A DNA stretch of 64,000 nt from Quillaja saponaria. Its lineage: Eukaryota; Streptophyta; Magnoliopsida; Fabales; Quillajaceae. The stretch covers positions 15,522,994-15,586,993 of the forward strand of contig CM055614.1 of assembly GCA_029379385.1 (NCBI GenBank), in the 5' to 3' direction. Position numbers and translations under genes: made by a program. The notes beneath the pieces were generated by a model. It saw only the letters and a list, made by a program, of their open reading frames with translations, was not told the origin of the DNA and ran no database searches. Below are positions 21,122 through 32,082 of the stretch, piece by piece (within the stretch, counting starts at the first letter, position 1; each line of letters starts with the position of its first letter).

Positions 21122-21446
21122 TGATCTTCCCAAGTAAAATAGATTGCTGGAAATTATATAAGGATGGTTGATTACGAATTTTGAGTGATTAAAAGAAAAG
21201 AAAAGAACACTTGCAGCCTTGAATGATGAGGAATCCTCCACCACAATAAAGAACTACAAGGTTGATTCGCCATATTCTTAGAAAGAAGAATGAAGAGCGA
21301 TAAGAATCATGTTTAATTTTTCCATTAAACAAGAACTTCTTTAGATAAGAAATAAGAAAAATTGTACTATCCAATTGTGATAATATTCAGCAAAAACTAT
21401 CCAGTGTGGCTGCATGCAATGAGTTTTTATAAGCCTTGGAACAACC
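21122..21446 (-). repeat. LTR-E fragment (3' part of the LTR, minus orientation)
   Basis: Reverse complement of about 2490-2811: ends at TGATCTTCCCAAGTAAAATA (21122) and includes the shared AACAAGAACTT and GGAATCCTCC blocks. Truncated at 21446, where a T-run marks the poly(A) tail of LINE-3. The LTR sits inside LINE-5 RT sequence. Confidence 0.75.
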
Positions 21447-21599
21447 TCTTTTTTTTTTCTTATTTAGGACCTGGGACAGCCCTCGAAATTTTATTAAATG
21501 TTTTTAAAAAATGGGCCAGAGTATAAGTCTAACGCAATACAAAACAAAACAAAAAACTTAAACCAAAGCAATAAACATGGGATACTTTCCAGTTACAAA

Positions 21600-21960
21600 G
21601 ATCAAGCTAAACTTAAAAGCTAAACAAAGATGGGATATCATCCCTTTCTAAACCAAACACAATAACATTATGAATTCCTCTAGTTACACAATGCATCAAT
21701 CCTTTGTAGAGTGCCTCAAATTCAGCTAGCATACTTGTTTGACTGTCCAAGAAAGAACCATAAGCCCAAATGCATTCTCCTGTATTAGTAGATTTTAGAA
21801 TACCTCCCGTGGCAGCCTCCCCGGGATTGCCTCGAGCAGCCATCACAATTAAAGCTTAAAAAGAGAGATAGGAGAAGGCTACCATCTAAGAATCTTGTTG
21901 GAAATCTAAAAGGGAAGAATCTAAGTTGGTATGCATCCTTAAAATGACACTTTAGCTTTC
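21600..21960 (-). pseudogene. LINE-3 RNase H (partial)
   Basis: GNPGEAATGGILKSTNTGEC, WAYGSFLDSQTSMLAEFEAL and YKGLMHCVTRGIHNVIVF lie in the frame at 21613-21846. The NCDGC active-site block is just upstream in a shifted frame (about 21850). The C-terminal part with the last catalytic residues is missing; the frame passes into 3' UTR. Confidence 0.7.
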
Positions 21961-22079
21961 CTTTTAAAGAGCCAAGAATAATGCTCCATTACTTTCCATA
22001 CTTGGCGAATACTATGAAGTGAGTTGATGGGAATATTTTCAAAATCAGAAGTATTTCTGGATTTCCAAATTTCCCACAC

Positions 22080-22574
22080 AATCAAGCAAACTATAATACT
22101 TCTCTAATAACCTGCCAAAGATGTACTTCCTTGCCTCCACCAATACTCAAATATTTCACGAACTTGAAGAGCTTTTTAAACTACATGTAAAAAATCTATA
22201 TAAAAAAGGACAAAAATTTCCTTGCAATTTGAGAAGAGATAAACAAATATTGAATAGTCTCAACATTATGTGAATGGCAACATTTGCATCTAGATTCAAT
22301 TACATGCTTAAAACGCACAATAGTACTATCAATAGCAAAGTGGCCATTCCAAAGTTTGCACACAAAAACAGAATTTTTAATGGGTAGTAAAGGCTGCCAC
22401 GTATGGTTAAAACTCAGTCTCATTATTCCTCTAGCTCTAATCACCTCCCAAGCTGAAGAACTAGAGAAAACTCCCGCCTTATCATTGGACCATATAAGAT
22501 AATCATCCATATCAGATGATAAATGAAGGCCAATTAAATTTCACAAAGCCAAAGAAGGCAACAAGGAACTTTCC
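22080..22574 (-). pseudogene. LINE-3 ORF2 zf-RVT region
   Basis: The open frame 22196-22510 has DYLIWSNDKAGVFSSSSAWE, WQPLLPIKNSVFVCKLWNGH and CKCCHSHNVETIQYLFISSQ, a zinc-binding-like domain with Cys/His spacing typical of plant LINE ORF2. The C-terminal stretch EYWWRQGSTSLAGY lies at about 22100-22150 in another frame. Confidence 0.75.
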
Positions 22575-22900
22575 TCACTTGTTTAAAGTAGAAAAGTCAG
22601 CCACCCTCCAATCAGTAAACTCAATTGGAATATCATCCATCAAGAGGTCCATCTTGCAGCCACCAGACAGATGATTTTTGCCTCCAAAATTCTTCCTCCA
22701 TATCAAGTTCCGCTTCCAAAATTGTTTCCACCTTGTAAAGCTCCTCTTGAGAAACATCCCCTCTATCAACTAGAACTTCCGTTTGTGTAACCAACTCTTC
22801 AGAAAGCCTCACTTTGTCTGAAATGTTGCCAAAAACAGTCTTGTTCAAGCAACGAAGGACTTTTTTTTAGCAATTAAGTTTGGCTCCCATAACATACATC
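22575..22900 (-). pseudogene. LINE-3 ORF2 EN-RT linker
   Basis: Helical, glutamate-rich NKTVFGNISDKVRLSEELVT, QEELYKVETILEAELDMEEE and FWRQKSSVWWLQDG: the conserved segment between endonuclease and RT ending in the WLQDGD/N motif. The next bases lead straight to zf-RVT-linked sequence, so the RT has been deleted at about 22640. Confidence 0.75.
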
Positions 22901-23000
22901 AGGTTCCTAACCAAAGGTTCCTCCCAATATTGCTTCATTGTTGCCATAAAACTGTGATGCTTGCACCAAACATTGAGGAAACAGAAAGGAGCATGGAAAA

Positions 23001-23699
23001 TTACAGTACTGGGTAACTTAACCTAAAGCTTGAGTCCTTATGATATGAGAATTTCCTATTAAGTTGATTCACATGAAAAGACACATCAGCCCAATAAGAA
23101 TTAATAAAGAATTGGTCTAACTTTTTTAAAATACGGGCAGTGCCAAGGCGCTTGTTTGTCCAAGTAAAGGTAGAGCCCAAATAAGGCACTTCATGAAGAT
23201 CACAAACCGTAAGAGCACCCAAAAAATCAGCAGCTGCTTCATAATTAAAACAAGCACGTAGACCATCCATTTCCTCTTGAGCTAATACATAATTAAAATC
23301 ACCTCCCACAAGGCACCTATACATTTCAACTAAACCATTGATTTCCATTAAATTATCCCATAGTTCCATGTGATCCCACGAGTACATCGCGCATAAACCA
23401 TGGTGACATAAAAAAGGCATATTCAAGAGAGCGTGCTTATCTTTTAAAGTAAGTTCATGATCAGAGATCATGACAATTTTACAATCAAGAGAGTCATGCC
23501 AAAACAGTCACAAATTATTAGCTACATTATTGCAAGCATTAGTAAAACCGCGATACTGTCGCAATTATCCAAAGAGCATTTAGGTTCCAACATAGCCACC
23601 AATGAAAAACTATGCAAACATTTTAATGTACGAAGCCGATTTTTAACATTCTTAAGCCCTATTTCCAGTATAGAACATTAATCATTGAGGAGATAAAGG
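23001..23699 (-). pseudogene. LINE-3 endonuclease domain
   Basis: The 156-residue frame 23001-23471 has CAMYSWDHMELWDNLMEI, the diagnostic VGGDFNYVLAQEEMDG, FNYEAAADF, a LHEVPYLGSTFTWTNKRLGT block and ILKKLDQFFINSYW. This covers the C-terminal two thirds of the AP-like endonuclease. The first third (23480-23699) is present in shifted frames. LINE-1 carries the complementary part. Confidence 0.8.
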
Positions 23700-24601
23700 A
23701 GGGAAATTAAGGCATACCTTAATAGGAGGCATATCAAAGGAAGCTTTCATTCGTTCAAGATTTGCGAGCTAAGAAAGAAACTGTCCCCAGAGAAGCTAAG
23801 GGGCTGACTTGTTCAATTACAAGGGCTGTTCTTGGTACTCTTTGATGAAAGGTTTAGGGTATGGACTACCCTATCCAAATCCTCCTTTGATGTAATAGCA
23901 AAATCAAGCTCCCCATGAAAAGGAGCTACAATAGACTCACTGCCTTGAGCTAGCTCCTCACTTTCTTCCAATTCTTGGACATCTTTTTGGCCCATAAGAA
24001 TAACAACTTGATGGGTTCTACTGCCCATGTCCTTATCCTATGAGAATCTTTTGGCTCTTGACTTTTAGGTGGACAAATATCAAATTTCTCATGCTCCTCA
24101 CGATTAGAGTTATCCACAACCTGTACGCCTTCATCTTCTTGACACCCACCATCCTTTTCATGATCTTTATTACTTTGACTATCTTGAACTATAGAGGTAC
24201 CTTGTTCAACTAGCCCATATACCCATCTAAATCTGAAGTACCACTAACCTTTGATGATTTCATGTCAGCCACCACTCCTTGACCAAGATCTTTTGAAGAG
24301 CTTTCCACTCGTGTATCAACTACCACCAAAGAGGATGGCATCTTAGAGGAACTGCCCTTGATCAATGGCAGCCGAGAGCTATTAGAATTAACCTATTCAT
24401 TTAACTTGCCTTTGCCCTTTTGCTTCCAGGCTTCTTTAGCATTGCCGTCGAAAAAATTTACAGTTCTTGAAAAGTCTTGTAAGAAACCTTTTCTTGTACT
24501 TTAGGATGTGAATCTTGAGACTTCTTGGACTGATCTTCATCTTGAGCATTGTTGCCACACAAAAAATGTTTCTTTTCTTGATTTTCTTGTAGAGATTTGC
24601 A
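23700..24601 (-). pseudogene. LINE-3 ORF1 C-terminal low-complexity region
   Basis: Lysine, glutamate, serine and glutamine-rich translation with many stops, including a KSQKKSQDSHPKVQEKVS-like stretch near 24480-24530 and VQELEESEELAQGSESIV (23813-24028). The last part, with DLDRVVHTLNLSSK, aligns with LTSKKDLTL at 1130-1155 in LINE-1. Typical variable tail of plant LINE ORF1. Confidence 0.5.
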
Positions 24602-25126
24602 CTAATTTTTTGCATGTCCAAGTCGTAAACAAAGGGTGCAATAGCTAGGCACATTCTCATAGCCTACTTGCTGAAAAAAAAAACCTTTTCCTTCTCCACA
24701 ACCAATCCAAACCCATTCTTGAATAGGTTTTAGAAGATCTAGTTCTACACACAAACGTGCAAGACTTGGCCAAGTTCTTGAAGCTGAGGCACCCTCAAAT
24801 TTTAAAGGCTTTCCTATTGTACTAGCAATTAGGAAAAGACTTTTTGGAAGGTTGATCCATACCGGAACTATTGAAGATTCTTGATCCGGTCTAAAGTCTG
24901 TAGACCACTTGAAATCTTGCATGGGAAAACGGTGTATAAACAATTGACATGTACACCATAATCTTTGAAAATCCTTCTCATTAAAGACTTCAATCAAGAT
25001 GTGTCTATAGGAAAGAAGACCAATGGATATTGAAGCTGTAAGCCCTATGGCTGCAAAAGATTTATGTATATCCACCATAGAAGGTCTCCTATGCCTTGCA
25101 AGATCCTTCTGAGATGCTTCACCCAT
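24602..25126 (-). pseudogene. LINE-3 ORF1 core (DUF4283 and zinc knuckle)
   Basis: A 174-residue open frame. HRRPSMVDIHKSFAAIGLT, then the RNA-recognition-like DUF4283 fold (HILIEVFNEKDFQRLW, LFIHRFPMQDFKWSTDF, VPVWINLPKSL), then GKPLKFEGASASRTWPSLAR, CVELDLLKPIQEWVWIG and a CCHC-type YCTLCLRLGHAKN. A stop replaces the codon before the last cysteine. ORF1 proteins coat LINE RNA. The upstream N-terminus (25130-25280) is in other frames. This is the best reference for the degraded ORF1 at 1-300. Confidence 0.8.
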
Positions 25127-25285
25127 AGCACATATATTGGATTACCAAGAAGGGGTCTTCCCAAGAATGCTGAACAGTGGATAAAAAGTAGTGGTGTTTA
25201 CTCTATATATTCAAGAACTGAAATGGTGAATGAGGGATTGGCCCCTGAACATCAATTTAAACCTTCAAAGGATTAAGATCCGAAT

Positions 25286-25640
25286 ATTTCTTGCTTGGCC
25301 GTGTCACATGGAAATCAATATTAGCCCAGCAAGAATTCATAAAGAAAAGGGTCTAACCTTTTCTAGGAGTTAGAAATACTACCTAATTTTAAATTACAAT
25401 TCCAACACTCTCCCTTAGTTTGGAAATTTCTTTTTGATTATTTTTATCTTTTCTTGAGTGTCAATATCATGTTGATAACAGGAATTGTCTTGAAAATTGT
25501 TCATTAACTAACTATTGATTTCCAATAACCAAATTTGTAATTTTTCTTCCTTCCATGAACAGCTGCGCATCTTAAATTCTTTTCTTGATTTTAATCATCA
25601 TCTAATAGTAACTCTTGATTTCAATACTAACATCCTAGCC
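25286..25640 (-). other. Short internal remnant next to a degenerate PBS
   Basis: Non-coding, AT-rich. On the minus strand it follows a PBS-like site and reads as a 5' untranslated leader, with GGGAGAGTGTTGGAAT near 25400. It could be the internal start of a Copia-type or non-autonomous LTR element. No protein recognised. Confidence 0.3.
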
Positions 25641-25648
25641 GAACCATC

Positions 25649-25661
25649 GGCTCTAATACCA
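25649..25661 (-). other. Degenerate tRNA-iMet primer-binding site
   Basis: TGGTATTAGAGCC on the minus strand differs by one base from TGGTATCAGAGCC. It suggests an LTR ended just to the right (about 25664) and the element body extended left, but I could not define the matching LTR. Confidence 0.55.
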
Positions 25662-26311
25662 CTTTGCTAGAAACATGTAATTAGCACACATTACCACTTT
25701 GTTAGAATGCAGTGGACACTCACATACTTAAACACACATTTTAGACATTTAGAAAGAGAAAGACAATATTGTAAGGGACACATGAACAATTCTTTTCATA
25801 AACCAATACAAGTGGTGATGCCACTTTGGGTAGAACCACTTAAGAGCTTATTTTAGGGTTCTTTAATGGCAAATGTATCAAAGAGTTTGTTTTTGTTAAC
25901 GAAGAACTGAAGAAAGATTCAAAATATCAGAGTTTGTTGATATTTTGGGCTGAATAATTGAATAATTATGATCAACCTCTATTCACCAAAACTACAAAGC
26001 TAGGTTACAGTAGAGAATTTTAATTGTGCTTTCGACATGCGTCAACTAACCAAAATGCAAGATTTAATTTTGGAAGTGAAATTGCATTAGAATAGATCTC
26101 CACCTAGAAAAGGATTGGGGAGACTCTACCTTGGGTAAAAGAAGAATAACGGTGCTGCTAACAAATTTAGATCATTAACCTCTTGCAAAAAACATATTGT
26201 ATAGCCCGCGTGACATCCTCAGAAACAATATCCGAACATGAAATGAAAAACGATCATTTAGCTCAACCCTGGCATGACAAAATTTAGCACATCAATCACC
26301 CTCTGAAGTGA
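25662..26311. other. LTR-type non-coding sequence including a piece of the LTR-B 3' end
   Basis: Positions 25965-26045 read GATCAACCTCTATTCACC...ACAAAGCTAGG...AGAGAATTTTAATT, the plus-orientation equivalent of the 3' end of LTR-B (reverse complement of 48000-48075). The remainder shows no coding signal. It is probably the edge of an older Athila-type element, followed by a possible 3' untranslated stretch up to the next LTR-B start at 26312. Confidence 0.4.
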
Positions 26312-26969
26312 TAGGAGTTTAATAAATCTTAAATATCATTGATTCCTAGTGTTGTTTTGAATATGATTTGGTGCTAATGAACTTATAAATGTTCATTTTA
26401 TGATTGTAGGTGTTAAATCTGACTAAGGAACATCAGTTGGATAAATGGAGCACAATTAGCACAAAAAGAGCCAGAAGGATGTTGTCCTTGTCCAAATTGA
26501 AGTAGGAGTCAATAAAGTGGTGCTGCAGCATGGAAAACCTGGCGTTGCAACACCTGGAAAGAATAAAATAGGCACAAGTCAGAGAACACATCACTGCAGC
26601 ATCAAATTTGAAGAGCTGGGACACCATATTCCGTGGATTTATACAAACATGTCAAAGAGAACCAAGCCGCAGCATGGAAAACTTGAAGCCATGGTACCCT
26701 TGTTTCCAATTTTAAAGGTTTGAAGTTAGTGAACTTTAAGCAAATATGGAAGCTGTGGCGCCACAATGCCAAGGAAGTATCTGCATGCCATAATGCCAAG
26801 GAAGTATGTGCCGCAATGCCATTCTATACTTATTTGAACTTCCTAATCTTGTATTTGGACCTATTTTGAGGGCAAGTTAGGAATTCTAATCCAAGAGTTC
26901 AGTACCTCTTCAAATTAGCCTATAAATACTCTTAGCTTAGGAGAGTTTTAGATATCAGTTTTTCTAGAG
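26312..26969 (+). repeat. LTR-B, 5' portion (plus orientation)
   Basis: Starts TGATAGGAGTTTAATAAATC and follows the minus-strand LTR-B at 48710 downward (TGATAAGTGTTTAATAAACC; GTTGGATAAATGG.ACACAATTAG). The middle has several GGCGTTGCAACACC-type partial palindromes. Interrupted at 26969 by LTR-A; the rest of LTR-B resumes at 28551. Confidence 0.7.
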
Positions 26970-28549
26970 TATTTTTAGTACCCTATTCTTAGTCTTTTAT
27001 GCATATTTTATGTCTTACTTTAGTTTACTTATCTTGTTTTGTGTAAAACTGTGCTTTGTAGACATAAAAAGTAAAATGGAGCTAAATGGAGCATTTGAGC
27101 ATGTAATGGAGCTAAGGAAATGAGCACATTGAGGTAAATCTATGAGTTGATGAAGTGCAGATCCTAATTGGAGTAGGAACCTAGTGGCAATAAAGGATTT
27201 CTACATGAGGAACCCAACTTTGGCAAGGAATTTTATTTGGAATAGAATTGAAAAAAGATTACAAGATCATATTAGAATATTCAAATTTTGGATAGAATAG
27301 GAAGTGCAAATCTGATTAAGGAATTAACTATTAAGTAGGAAAAAACTCCTTGTTTAGGAGTCCTTGCCACACCTCTACTCTACAAATAGGGGAGGTATGG
27401 GTCTGATTGAGAATGACCTTTTACATGTACTTTTCTTCTTCTCTCTCAAAATTTCAACCATGAATAGAATATTTTCTTGTCAATTCATTTTAATGCTAGC
27501 TTCGGTTTTGTTCAATTGCAAGAGGTAAGTAATCTTAACTTTTGAAGCTACTATGAGAATCTGTTTTTAAGAGAAAATCTAATGTTCAAGTATTCATGCT
27601 TTTCTTGGTTAATTGCTTAATGATTATGTGTTGTTTGTTATGATGTAGACATGATAGATTGATACATGTAATCTAATGCTAGTTAATTGATTAATGTCTT
27701 TGCATGGTTCATTCACATGAGTAGTAAAATTAGCACTTGAATTAAATCTGAGTTTATTTGAGTGTTGCTTGGAAAATCTGATCTAGATTAAGTTAATGCC
27801 GCTTGTGTGTTAATTGTTTAGAATCAATTGCACTTATCTAGTTCGTAATTCTTTCACGTAATTAAATCCATAACGCTTGATGAGGGTTATTGTGTGATTA
27901 GTGTTAGTTATTCCACTTGACCTAATTAACAAAGAGGTAAGGATAGGTAGGAAAGACTTGTTTCCATGGTTGATTTGCATGCGTAGTCTATATTCAGATT
28001 GGTATTTGTTTTGTTTTCAATGATTAATAGCTCATGAATCTTGGCGAAAACTTCTTTGTAGTTGAGTCTTGCATATCTTTGGTTGTTTGCTTAGTTTAGT
28101 AAGTTTCTACTGAAAATTATTTTTTACATTTAAAATTTAATTATCTTGTTTTTCTTGCTTGCAAGTGTTTTAGTTTAGTTTAGATCAAAGATCAACACCC
28201 CATTTATTTAGTATGCTGTTTTGAATGCATATTAGTTAGTTTGCTTATTTATAGCATATTATCATCACAACCTATTTTAGAACTCCTTTCATTTTTATAC
28301 ATCTGTTGTGTTTTATATTTTCTAGCATTAGTTTGATTTACTTTTATTGCTCGTTATAGTATTCGGCTTAGGATTTATGCTTGAATTTGTTGTGCTCTTT
28401 TGCTTTGGTTCAGTTTAATTAAATAAAAACTACTTGCTTGAGTTGAATTTGATTAACTTAATTGTTTCTTTGTGGGATCGATACCCTACTTACTATACTA
28501 TAAATATAGTTAGTTAGGTTTTAATTTGGTGAACATCGACGACTCATCA
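26970..28549 (+). repeat. LTR-A, left copy
   Basis: Near-identical to the LTR at 32083-33899 (for example the CTTATCTTGTTTTGTGTAAA and AATTGATTAATGTCTTTGCATGG blocks). Ends ...CATCGACGACTCATCA at 28549. The first ~28 bases present in the right copy (TGATACATTCATATTATTC) are absent, and the ~190-bp internal duplication of the right copy is absent too. Confidence 0.8.
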
Positions 28550-28550
28550 C

Positions 28551-28685
28551 TGCTCTTAGCTTAGGAGAGTTTTAGATATCAGTTTTTCCAGAGTCAGTAA
28601 ACTTTTTTAATGTTTCTTTATTGTTTTTGCATTTATGAGTTGCTAAACTCTCTTTTCCAGTAAAAGAAGTATTGACGCTGTGGGA
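28551..28685 (+). repeat. LTR-B, 3' portion after LTR-A
   Basis: Begins with a second copy of CTCTTAGCTTAGGAGAGTTT and continues GAGTCAGTAAACTTTTTTAATG..GCATTTATGAGTTGCTAAA, matching LTR-B on the minus strand at 48080-48190. It ends near TGTGGGAT at 28685. Confidence 0.65.
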
Positions 28686-29019
28686 TTGCGTTGTAAGATC
28701 TGATTTGTTCTTCATTTTAATATCATTATTCAATTCAAGTGTCTTGTGTTCTTCTATATTTGTCATAGTTGTATGATCTGTTGTTGATTAGGTGCGCGAC
28801 TGATTGATTAGACTATATTACCTATTGCTAGCTCAGATAATCAAGTCCACAATCACTTGATGATTCTAACATATGTAGTAAGTAGTAGTTTATAATTGCT
28901 ATGAAGAACATAGATTAAGTTAAATAAACCAAGCTTGTGTGTTTATTGCTTGGCTTCAACTATCTTTCTATCTCTTAGAGCTGTTATTAAATTAAATTTT
29001 AAGAGATTATTTATGTCTT
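28686..29019 (+). other. Unassigned AT-rich segment
   Basis: No coding or repeat identity recognised. It lies between the LTR-B piece and the start of Ty3 pol homology, where PBS, gag and most of pol should have been. Confidence 0.35.
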
Positions 29020-30420
29020 TGCTGCAGTTTTTGCTCTTGAAAAGTTTAGATCTTACTTGCTTGGAACTAAAGTAATTGTGTTTTTTATGATCATACAACT
29101 CTTAGGCATCTTTTGCACAAGAAGGAATCAAAGCCTAGATTGATAAGATGGATCTTGCTTTTGCAAGAATTTGATCTTGAAATTAAGGACAAGAAAGGAG
29201 ATGAAAATTATGTAGCTGATCACTTGAGTAACCTGTCGAACAAGCAAGTGGAGATAGAATCTGTGAGAGAGTCTTTTCCCGATAAGAAGTTGTATGCTAT
29301 GTATGACAGAATGGCCATGGTATGCTGATTTGGTTAACTTTTTAGTTACCAAAGAATTTCTTCAAAGTTTGTCCAAATCTAAAAAAAAATAAGTTTAATG
29401 CTGATGCTAACTATTATGTTTAGGATGACCCATATTTGTGGAAGTTTTGTGCAGGCCAAGTCATAAGAATGTGTGTACCCTAATGTGAGTATAACTCTAT
29501 CCTTACCTCTTGCCATTCTTATACTTGTGGAGAAAATTTGGGTGCGAAAAGAACAGCTCATAAGGTACTTACATGTGGTTTTTATTGGCCTACCTTGTTT
29601 AAAGATGCATATACATTTTGCAAATCATGTGAACGATGCCAAAGAACAGGTAGTATAACTCATCGTGATCAAATGCCTTTAACTTCTATTATTGTATGTG
29701 AAATCTTTGATGTTGATTACGTGTCTAAATGGGTTGAAGCTAAGGCTACACGCATTGATGATGCTAAGGTTGTTGTGGATTTTGTTAAAACTCACATCTT
29801 TAACAGATTTGTAATACCCAAGGCAGTGATCGTGACAAACATTTTTGTAATCGATCCACAGAAGCTTTGCTTCAAAAATACAACGTTATTAAATGCACCT
29901 CCACAGCTTACCATCCTCAAACAAGTGGCCAAACTGAAATTTCTAACAGATCAAATCCACGCTTGAAGAGACGGTGCAACTTAATAGAAAAAGATTGGAG
30001 CTTAGGTTGAAATGATGCTCTATGGGCTTATAGGACTGCATATAATTCACCTATTAGAATGTCTCCATATAGGTTGATTTATGGGAAACCATGTCATCTA
30101 CCAGTAGAGGAGATAAGGAATGATGCCTACAATATTGCAAGGATTTACAAGGAAAAGACCAAGGCATTCCATGACAAAATGATTTCAAGAAAGGAATTTC
30201 AAATTGTACAAAAAGTTCTCTTGTTTCATTCACGACTAAAACTCTTTCCAGGTAAGTTACATTCTCAATGGATTGGACCCTTTGTTGTTACTAATATCAT
30301 TTTCTCATGGTGCAGTTGAATTTCAAAGGAGAATGGACAACTGGTTGAAACCTTTTTATGAAGGTTTTAAGGAAGTGGTTGTGGTGGAGGTTGACATGGC
30401 TGAAGCTACATTAGATTGAT
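29020..30420 (+). pseudogene. Athila/Tat-type Ty3 pol: RNase H end and integrase
   Basis: [17 protein letters not shown] and [40 protein letters not shown] are the C-terminal half of RNase H (29020-29260). Integrase follows: the HHCC region SCHSYTCG, AHKVLTCGFYWPTLFKDAYT and FCKSCERCQRTGSITHRDQM (29510-29690), then [20 protein letters not shown], a TSTAYHPQTSGQTEISNR block (about 29895), [13 protein letters not shown] (about 30015), [16 protein letters not shown] (30062) and the C-terminal [20 protein letters not shown]. About 25 codons with the first catalytic Asp ([12 protein letters not shown] in the copy at 40860) are deleted at 29705-29712. Dead. Confidence 0.85.
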
Positions 30421-32082
30421 GAGCATGGAGTTGAGCCAAAGACATTAAACAAAGGCACTGATTGGGAGGCAACCCAACCAAAATTCTATACGCAAACCAG
30501 ATTTGCTTTCCTCTTTCTCTCTCACTTTCTCTTATCTTTTCTTCCTTATAAGTACATGCGTGATTTTTCTTTTTCTCTTTCTTACTTTGATGTCTACAAT
30601 GAGGACAATGTAGTGTTTAGGTGGAGGGGGGGGGGGGGGGGGGGCGAGGATTTAGTGTTTCTTTTTTCTTTTGGTATGCTTTTTTTTTTTTTTTTCTTTC
30701 ATGCATTTACGTATGTTTCCTTTTCTTTTGCATGCGAAACCTTAAGTGTTTAGCTTTGTCTTTTGATCTGCCAAGAGTTGATGAGAATGTGTATTATAGT
30801 GAGATAAACAGAATGAATGAGTTAACTTGCAATTTTGAGCTCACATGGATTAAGTTTGAAAGCTTGTCATGCTGACTTGGTAGTTGTTTTACCTTTGTGA
30901 GTTTTTGAGCATTCAACATGCCTTCTTTGTTGTGTGTTATTCATTCAATGTGTGGTGCATCTCTAGAACTTGCTTCATATCTTGTTAAGGACTACTTTTA
31001 AATTACATGTATGACTGAAAGTAATAAAGGCACTTAGGATTTTTAACCACTTGAGCCAAAAACAAGCCAGCCTTATTCATGATGATTCGCAAGTGAGCCA
31101 ATTTTGTTCTTATTTATCCTTTTCTTTTAACCCATGTTTGTGAACCTAAACCTTTCATGTGTTCCCTTTTTCCCTAGCCAAGGAATAGTAGAGCATGTAT
31201 ATCTTATTATGAACATTGGGTTATGGTTGGAATTCATTAGAAAAGTTGTTATATGATGGGAATTGATTGTGACTTGTACCAATTGGTTATGAAGAAAAGG
31301 GAAGAACAATTCCAAGTTGTTTATAAAAAAGAAATAAATAAAAAAAAATGAAAAAAAATGAAAAGAGACAAAAAAGTGACGACCAAATGGGTATAAGGAT
31401 GCAAAAGGAAGAAAGAAAGTGCACCCTTTTGTTTTTTAAGAAATATCATGTTGTGGGAACTTGAAAATCAAAGGAAGACCGGTATTTGTGCTTAATTTCG
31501 TATGATGAATTCGTGAACATTAAGTTTATAAACTATTGAGTTCATTATCTTTTTATGCTCTACTAGTTTTTTTAGTTTTTAACCCTTTCTTTAACTTTTT
31601 CTTACCTACCCTTTTAGCCTAGCCCCATTACAACCTTGAATATGCATGTGATACTTTGGTAGTGGAGATGAGATTGAAGAGCAAGCTTGTGGCCTGTTAT
31701 TTAGGTTTCATTTCTTTGGTATACCAATGAGTAGGACTTTAAGCCATAAACACTTGAGTGTTGGAGTGTATACCAATGAGAGGACCTGTTATTTTGGTAT
31801 GACATGCATTTTATTTAGTCTTTAAACTAAGAAGGGTTCTAAGATTGTTATCAAATTCATGAAAACATTTTTGTAATGCTTATACTCTTTAAAGATTGTT
31901 GGGAGATTAGAAGTGGAGTTGAGTGCTTAGAAGGTCTTCATTTATTGTTTGCTTTTTGTTTTCTAATTCTTAGGTTTCATTTCTTTTCCAATTTTTCAGT
32001 TTCTGATTTTGAACATTGTTTAGTTTCAACTTTGTCTTTTCTTTTCCTTGCTCAAGGACGTGCAAGTAGGTGTGGGGGAATT
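30421..32082 (+). other. Athila-type 3' untranslated region with polypurine tract
   Basis: Follows the pol stop. Contains the conserved GGGAGGCAACCCAAC motif (about 30463-30478), a GAGGACAATGTAGTGTTTAG motif before a 19-G run at 30626-30644, and an A/G-rich stretch near 31325-31380. The polypurine tract GTGTGGGGGAATT at 32070-32082 lies immediately before LTR-A. Such long 3' UTRs are typical of Athila elements, where an env-like gene may once have been; I see no such frame. Confidence 0.7.

Larger units (their letters stand above)
21447..25285 (-). mobile_element. LINE-3: L1-type copy with ORF1 and a deleted ORF2
   Basis: The most extensive LINE in the window. The 3' end is a T11 run at 21450-21460 (the poly(A) tail), followed by the shared 3' UTR (GGACCTGGGACAGCC; GGGATACT). 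Reading right to left: ORF1 (24602-25126 and spacer), EN domain (23001-23690), EN-RT linker (22575-22848), then directly zf-RVT (22196-22510) and RNase H (21613-21950). The RT core is absent. It inserted into an LTR-E copy. Confidence 0.85.

Noticed and set aside
28686..29019. Intron ending at TTTGCTGCAG before the Ty3 RNase H segment
   Set aside because: A 3' splice-like site is present by chance; the sequence to its left has no exon and the pol piece is part of a transposon.
30556..30875. Two overlapping frames in the Athila 3' UTR (possible env-like gene)
   Set aside because: They depend on the G19 and T-runs, show no conserved motif, and the minus copy at 39.7 kb does not preserve them.
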